Below are positions 60,088 to 64,000 of a DNA stretch of 64,000 nucleotides, in pieces. The stretch is from the NCBI RefSeq assembly GCF_001425575.1, contig NZ_LMRD01000006.1, forward strand, positions 693,977 to 757,976, given 5' to 3'. The notes below the pieces were generated by a model. That model was not told the DNA's origin. It searched no databases and saw nothing but the letters and a program-made list of their open reading frames with translations. The DNA comes from Aurantimonas sp. Leaf443. GTDB lineage: Bacteria > Pseudomonadota > Alphaproteobacteria > Rhizobiales > Rhizobiaceae. Position 1 is the first letter of the stretch. Each line of letters starts with the position of its first letter. The position numbers were made by a program, and so were the translations under genes.

Positions 60088-61626
60088 TCAGTAGGCGCTT
60101 TCGGTACGAAGGAGGCTGATCGGGGTCATGGCCAGGATGTAGATGTCGAGGAGCAGCGACCAGTTCTCGATATAGTAGAGGTCGTGCTCGCAGCGCTGGC
60201 GCAGCTTCTCCGGCTGATCGATCTCGCCGCGCCAGCCGTTGATCTGCGCCCATCCGGTGATGCCGGGCTTCACCTTGTGGCGGCCGAAATAGCCGTCGAC
60301 GATCTCGGTGAAGGTCTCGTTCATCGAGGAGACGGCGTGAACGGCATGCGGCCTCGGGCCGACGAGCGAGAGTTCGCCCTTCACCACGTTGATGAGCTGC
60401 GGCAGCTCGTCGATCGAGGTCTTGCGGATGAAGCGGCCGACGCGGGTGACGCGGCTGTCGTTCTTGGTCACGAGGCGGCGGGCGAGGGGATCGCACATCT
60501 CGTGATAGAGCGAGCGGAACTTGTAGACGTCGACGATCTGGTTGTTGAAGCCGTGGCGCTTCTGCCGGAAGAAGACCGGGCCTCTGGAGTCGAGCTTGAT
60601 GGCGATGGCCGCCGCCGCCAGGATCGGCGACAGGACCACGATCGCCGCGCTCGCCACGACCAGATCGAAGGCGCGCTTGGCGATTCCGTCCCAATCCGCC
60701 AGCGGCCGGTCGAAGACGTCGAGCATCGGCACCTGGCCGACGAAGGAATAGGAGCGCGGGCGAAAGCGCAGCGAGGCCGACAGCGCGGACATGCGGATGT
60801 CGAGCGGCAGGACCCAGAGCTCCTTCAGAAGCGCCAGGACGCGTGTCTCGGCGGAGAGCGGCAGGGTGACGATCAGCATGTCGATGCGCGCGAGACGCGC
60901 GAACTCGACGAGCTCGCGGATCGTGCCGAGCTTGGGATAGCCGGCGACGAGGGGCGGCGAGCGGCGGTCGTCGCGATCGTCGAAGATGCCGCAGATGCGG
61001 ATGTCGCTGCCGGGCTGCATTTCGAGATTGCGGATGAGCGACTCGGCCGCCTTGCCGCCGCCCACGATCACCGCGCGCCGCTCCATCACGCCGTTGCGCG
61101 CCCAGCGCGCGATGAAACTGCGCAGCGTCAGCCGCGCCAGCGCCAGGAGGGCGATGCCGCCCAGGAGCCAGGCGCCCAGCCAGACGCGCGAATAGGTGGA
61201 GTTGTTGTAGAGAAAGAAGAGGACGAAGCTGACCATGCTGAGCGCGCCGGCCCAGGCGACGGCCATGCGCCACAGCTGCGGCAGGCGGCTTCGCAGGAGA
61301 CGCATCTCGTAACAGTCGGACAGGCCGAGCGCGACGACGCCGAGGACCGAGCCGAGCAGGATGATCGTGAGATAGCTGGCGTCGAGCGGCCCGCCGTCGC
61401 CGACATAGCCGAGGAAGAGCCCGTAGCCGAGCGCGGCAAGGAGCACGAACTCGGCGAGGCGCCAGGTGCCGGTCAGCATGCGCGGCGTGATGAAGTCGTT
61501 GCGGTATTGCAGCGCCATGCGCGTGGCGAAATCGTTGAGCTGCGCGGGCGCCTGGGGGGAGGGTTCGGGCTTGGCAGCCTGGATGGCGCTGCGCGTGAAG
61601 GGCAGCGCCTCCTCGAACCTCTTCAT
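60088..61626 (-). CDS. Polyprenyl glycosyl-1-phosphate transferase (exopolysaccharide initiation)
   Basis: A 512-residue WcaJ/PssY-like enzyme that loads the first sugar-1-phosphate onto undecaprenyl phosphate. An N-terminal part with four or five helices (LAEFVLLAALGYGLFLGYVGDGG and following) leads to a CoA-binding Rossmann-like domain (AVIVGGGKAAESLIRNLE). The C-terminal sugar-transferase domain has KRAFDLVVASAAIVVLSP, the SIDELPQLINVVKGELSLVGPRPHA region (about residues 397-420) and KPGITGWAQINGWRG. Undecaprenyl-phosphate glucose phosphotransferase is the usual activity; the sugar is not proven. Confidence 0.94.
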   Translation of the reverse strand: MKRFEEALPFTRSAIQAAKPEPSPQAPAQLNDFATRMALQYRNDFITPRMLTGTWRLAEFVLLAALGYGLFLGYVGDGGPLDASYLTIILLGSVLGVVALGLSDCYEMRLLRSRLPQLWRMAVAWAGALSMVSFVLFFLYNNSTYSRVWLGAWLLGGIALLALARLTLRSFIARWARNGVMERRAVIVGGGKAAESLIRNLEMQPGSDIRICGIFDDRDDRRSPPLVAGYPKLGTIRELVEFARLARIDMLIVTLPLSAETRVLALLKELWVLPLDIRMSALSASLRFRPRSYSFVGQVPMLDVFDRPLADWDGIAKRAFDLVVASAAIVVLSPILAAAAIAIKLDSRGPVFFRQKRHGFNNQIVDVYKFRSLYHEMCDPLARRLVTKNDSRVTRVGRFIRKTSIDELPQLINVVKGELSLVGPRPHAVHAVSSMNETFTEIVDGYFGRHKVKPGITGWAQINGWRGEIDQPEKLRQRCEHDLYYIENWSLLLDIYILAMTPISLLRTESAY

Positions 61627-61788
61627 CGATCTCGCTCCATCTGCCGGCCGCGCGCCCCGACGTCCATCGACGGGGCACGGCGCGCCGCGGGTCTTCCCAG
61701 GGACCCATCAGACAGGACGGCGCCTAAGATCCCGCCCCGCGGATCGTTCAATTTTTAGCGAAGGGATCTGCGGGTCGGGGCAGGCCGC

Positions 61789-62349
61789 TCAGAAGAGGCG
61801 TTCGCGGATATAGAGCGTGTCGCCGGGCAGCACGAGATCGGAGGCGAGGACCCGGCCCGTAAGGATGCGCCCGCCGACAGACCGGGTGATGTCGACGGTC
61901 TTCTGCTGGGCGCGCGGCGTGTAGCCGCCGGCGATGGCCACGGCGTTCTGCACCGTCATGCCCGGCACGTAGGTGTACTGGCCGCCGGCGGCGACCTCGC
62001 CCATGATGTAGAACGGGCGATACTGCTCCACCTGCACGCTGACGTCCGGATCGTTCAGATAGCCGCCGCGCAGCTTGGCCGCGATGGCGGCTTCCAGCTC
62101 GCGCGGCGTGCGGCCGCGGGCCGGCACGGGCCCGACGAGAGGAAAGGCGACGTAGCCGGCCTTGTCCACCGCGTAGACATTCGACAGCCCGTCCTCGCCG
62201 AAGACGGTGACGCGCACGCGGTCGCCCGACCCGAGATTGTAGGGCGCGTCGATGGACTGCTGGAAGGCCGGCGAGACGGGCGCGTAGCTCGCGCAGCCGG
62301 CCATGCCGAGAGGGGCCGTCAGCAAGACCGCAAGAGCCGTTCTGCGCAT
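61789..62349 (-). CDS. Polysaccharide export lipoprotein (Wza-like, short)
   Basis: A 186-residue outer-membrane polysaccharide export protein. A lipobox MAGC puts the anchor Cys at residue 19; the Poly_export domain is YNLGSGDRVRVTVFGEDGLSNVYAVDKAGYVAFPLVG, and one SLBB domain is FYIMGEVAAGGQYTYVPGMTVQNAVAIAGGYT. It lacks the C-terminal amphipathic helix of full Wza, as short forms do. It may form a periplasmic or outer-membrane ring for exopolysaccharide. The glycosyl transferase gene follows 162 bp later. Confidence 0.93.
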   Translation of the reverse strand: MRRTALAVLLTAPLGMAGCASYAPVSPAFQQSIDAPYNLGSGDRVRVTVFGEDGLSNVYAVDKAGYVAFPLVGPVPARGRTPRELEAAIAAKLRGGYLNDPDVSVQVEQYRPFYIMGEVAAGGQYTYVPGMTVQNAVAIAGGYTPRAQQKTVDITRSVGGRILTGRVLASDLVLPGDTLYIRERLF

Positions 62350-62411
62350 CGATCGTATCCTGTCACCGGCGGCACGCGGGCCCGCGATTGGTCCGGTCGC
62401 GTTATAGGCTT

Positions 62412-62423
62412 GTTAAGGTTAAC
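62412..62423. promoter_or_regulatory. GTTAA-GG-TTAAC dyad in the export-gene divergent promoter region
   Basis: A 5-bp inverted repeat with a 2-bp spacer lies in the 130-bp gap between the Wza-like gene and the divergent kinase-like gene. The surrounding DNA is AT-rich for this genome. Possible operator for both; regulator unknown. Confidence 0.35.
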
Positions 62424-62479
62424 CGCCGGTAAAGCCGGTGCGGCGCGCGTGGCGGTGCTAGGTCTTCGGCCGATCCGAC

Positions 62480-63166
62480 GTGGAGCCCTTCGTGACGCTC
62501 GACCGCCGCCTGCCGCAACGTCCGCTTCTCACCGACCTGTGCCGCCGCAGGACCCATCCGGCGCGGCGTCGCGACGACGTCCGCCCGCCGGCCGCGCCGG
62601 CAAGTCCCGGCGAGGTGGCGATCGGCATCGCGGCCAGCGGGCTGCGGCGCGTCGTCGTCGTCTCGGCGGCACCGGACGAGGCCTTTCACGGCGGCGGCGT
62701 GTTGGCCCGGGCGCTCCTGGAGACGGGGGTGCGGCCCGTCCTCGTGGATCTCCTGGCGGACGGTCGGGCCGGGCGGGAGCTCGGCCTTGCGGAAACCCTC
62801 GTCGGCCTTTCGGCGGTCGCGGACGGCACGGCCGGCATCGCGGATGCGATCCACCGCGATCCGTTCACCGCCGTCCATGTCGTCCCGTCCGGCGGCTACG
62901 ACGCCGCCTCGGCCGGCGCGGCGGAGGCGGCGCGCATCGCCTTCGCGCTCTCGGCGCTCGAACAGGGCTACGGCGTCAGCGTCGTCGAATGTTCGCTCAC
63001 CGCGCTCCTCCAGACGCCCGGGCTCCTCGACGCCGAGAGCGGGCTGATCGTTTCGGGCTCGGCCGCCGCCATGACGCGCGTGTCGTCCATCCTCGCCCTT
63101 CTGGACGGCAAGGGCCTGCGGGACGGCGTCGCGATGCGCGTCGCGCGAAGCGCCGACGCCGTCTGA
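62480..63166 (+). CDS. Tyrosine-kinase-like (ExoP/CpsD-type) protein with degenerate P-loop
   Basis: A 228-residue protein that resembles the cytoplasmic domain of bacterial tyrosine kinases such as ExoP/Wzc. The Rossmann-like start RRVVVVSAAPDEAFHGGGVLARALLETGVRPVLVDL aligns with the normal VTSARPGEGKST-VAxNLA...VLLVDAD, but the Walker A Lys-Ser/Thr is missing. The end, VSIVECSLTALL-like SVVECSLTALLQTPG, fits the family loosely. No Tyr-rich tail exists. It may be a non-catalytic partner for polysaccharide length control. It is divergent from the Wza-like gene. Confidence 0.65.
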   Translation: MEPFVTLDRRLPQRPLLTDLCRRRTHPARRRDDVRPPAAPASPGEVAIGIAASGLRRVVVVSAAPDEAFHGGGVLARALLETGVRPVLVDLLADGRAGRELGLAETLVGLSAVADGTAGIADAIHRDPFTAVHVVPSGGYDAASAGAAEAARIAFALSALEQGYGVSVVECSLTALLQTPGLLDAESGLIVSGSAAAMTRVSSILALLDGKGLRDGVAMRVARSADAV

Positions 63167-63179
63167 CGGGCGGGCGCCG

Positions 63180-63389
63180 TCAGGCGCGGGGACCCGATTC
63201 CATCCACTTGATGACGAGCATGGCCGGCAGGACCCAGAGGAGTCCGGTGAAGAAGAAATAGGCCAGATGCACCCAGCCGCTGGACTGGCCGAGATAGAGC
63301 GTCGCCACCGCCGTCGCGATGACGGCGTAGACGCAGACGAGGACGATGAGGATGATCGTTCCGATGAACTTCTTCAGCCTGACCGGCAT
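63180..63389 (-). CDS. DUF2842 family small membrane protein
   Basis: A 69-residue DUF2842 protein with two transmembrane helices (FIGTIILIVLVCVYAVIATAVATLYLG and VHLAYFFFTGLLWVLPAMLVIKWM). Such proteins are often found beside ctaA in alphaproteobacteria; function unknown. The ATG at 63389 is used because upstream in-frame sequence is Arg-rich noise. Confidence 0.9.
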   Translation of the reverse strand: MPVRLKKFIGTIILIVLVCVYAVIATAVATLYLGQSSGWVHLAYFFFTGLLWVLPAMLVIKWMESGPRA

Positions 63390-63533
63390 CGCCTCGCATT
63401 CCTTCTCGCACATCGGCCTCCGCTGCGGCGGGAGCCTTCGCCGTCTATGGCCGCGCCGCGCGCGATTGGCCAGAGCCGCCGCGACGCTGCGCCGGCTTGA
63501 TCGCGCCTCCCACATGCGTCACAGGACCGCCCC

Positions 63534-64000
63534 ATGACCACGCTCGATCTCGCCCCCGCCCTGTCCCGACCCTTGCCGAAGGAGGCGCGGCATCGCCGCG
63601 CGATCCGCCTCTGGCTGTTCTGCGTCGCCGCCCTCATCGTCGCGCTCGTTGTCGTGGGCGGCGCGACGCGGCTCACCGAATCGGGCCTCTCCATCACCGA
63701 GTGGAAACCGATCCACGGGGTCGTGCCGCCGCTGAGCCAGGCCGAGTGGCAGGAGGAGTTCGAGCTATACAAGGCGATCCCGCAATATCGCGAGCTCAAT
63801 GCCGACATGGACCTGTCGGGCTTCAAGACGATCTACTGGTGGGAATGGGCGCACCGATTCCTGGCCCGCACGGTCGGCGTCGTCTTCGCCGTGCCGCTCG
63901 CCTTCTTCTGGCTGACCGGGCACATCGAGCCGTTCCTGAAGCCGCGCCTCCTCGCCATTCTGGCGCTCGGGGGCCTGCAGGGCTTCATCGGCTGGTGGAT
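63534..64000 (+). CDS. ctaA: Heme A synthase, 5' part (cut by window edge)
   Basis: The first 155 residues of a COX15/CtaA heme A synthase, which converts heme O to heme A for cytochrome oxidase. Helix 1 is [35 protein letters not shown]; the heme-ligand His motif [15 protein letters not shown] is present, and the next helices begin [17 protein letters not shown]. The open frame runs off the right edge. The ATG at 63534 has AGGA at 7 bp. Confidence 0.96.
   Translation, partial: MTTLDLAPALSRPLPKEARHRRAIRLWLFCVAALIVALVVVGGATRLTESGLSITEWKPIHGVVPPLSQAEWQEEFELYKAIPQYRELNADMDLSGFKTIYWWEWAHRFLARTVGVVFAVPLAFFWLTGHIEPFLKPRLLAILALGGLQGFIGWW

Overview
The window is about 64 kb of very GC-rich DNA from an alphaproteobacterial chromosome, most likely order Hyphomicrobiales (Rhizobiales). 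Taxonomic markers are the amino-acid ABC operon aapJQMP beside metC, the run aminotransferase-hom-glpX-recJ, usg, the divK-pleD and topA-rnr-DUF983-NUDIX-rpmG neighbourhoods, and alphaproteobacterial/mitochondrial-type complex I accessory proteins (NDUFS4-like and NDUFS6-like). Promoters that can be read fit the CTTGAC-N17-CTATAT type. Genus cannot be fixed from the sequence. No integrase, transposase, phage gene, CRISPR array or rRNA is seen; this is core chromosome with a few accessory genes.

Layout. 1-3906 (minus): purB (cut by the window edge), a DUF2259 secreted protein, a P1-family peptidase and a LivJ-like binding protein. 4060-9532 (plus): flavin reductase, MoxR ATPase, CoxE-like VWA protein, two halves of XdhC and a MoeA/MobA-like fusion. 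This is a maturation cassette for a molybdenum hydroxylase of the CO dehydrogenase type, without its structural subunits. 9614-11886: a short-chain dehydrogenase lacking its catalytic Tyr, nearly touching an iron-sulfur (6-4) photolyase of the PhrB type. 11968-22596: usg, radC, map, phaC, a lipoprotein, aminotransferase, hom, glpX, recJ. 22745-31586: three tRNAs (Glu, Arg, Pro), an M15 peptidase, gloA, a stress-type secreted protein, a double cold-shock protein, an XRE/LysR divergent pair, GNAT plus a small partner, NDUFS4-like protein and metC.

31806-36435 is the general amino-acid ABC transporter; its AapM has a membrane insertion of about 120 residues. 36551-39025 encodes a long OmpA-family protein with an Arg/Glu/Pro repeat array. 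39197-46183 has a flavin monooxygenase, the NDUFS6-like zinc protein, a hydrolase, cysE, a LapG-like peptidase, a tandem PilZ protein, a rhomboid protease and a CBS protein. 46212-50875 holds dinB with a readable SOS box, a thioesterase, a HAD protein, DUF3572, and divK-pleD. 51348-59145 (minus) is topA-rnr-DUF983-NUDIX-MFS-rpmG. 59390-63166 groups a short BLUF blue-light protein with exopolysaccharide genes (glycosyl-1-phosphate transferase, Wza-like lipoprotein, P-loop-degenerate tyrosine-kinase-like protein). The window ends inside ctaA.

Themes: blue light (PhrB and BLUF), cyclic-di-GMP and surface control (PleD, DivK, PilZ, LapG-like peptidase, polysaccharide export), sulfur amino acids (metC, cysE, hom), respiration accessory factors (NDUFS4/NDUFS6-like, CtaA) and DNA repair (RecJ, RadC, DinB, PhrB). 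The most unusual observations are the Tyr-less SDR next to the photolyase, the orphan CO-dehydrogenase-type maturation cassette, the BLUF gene in a polysaccharide cluster, the AapM insertion, and two structured non-coding stretches that may be small RNAs.
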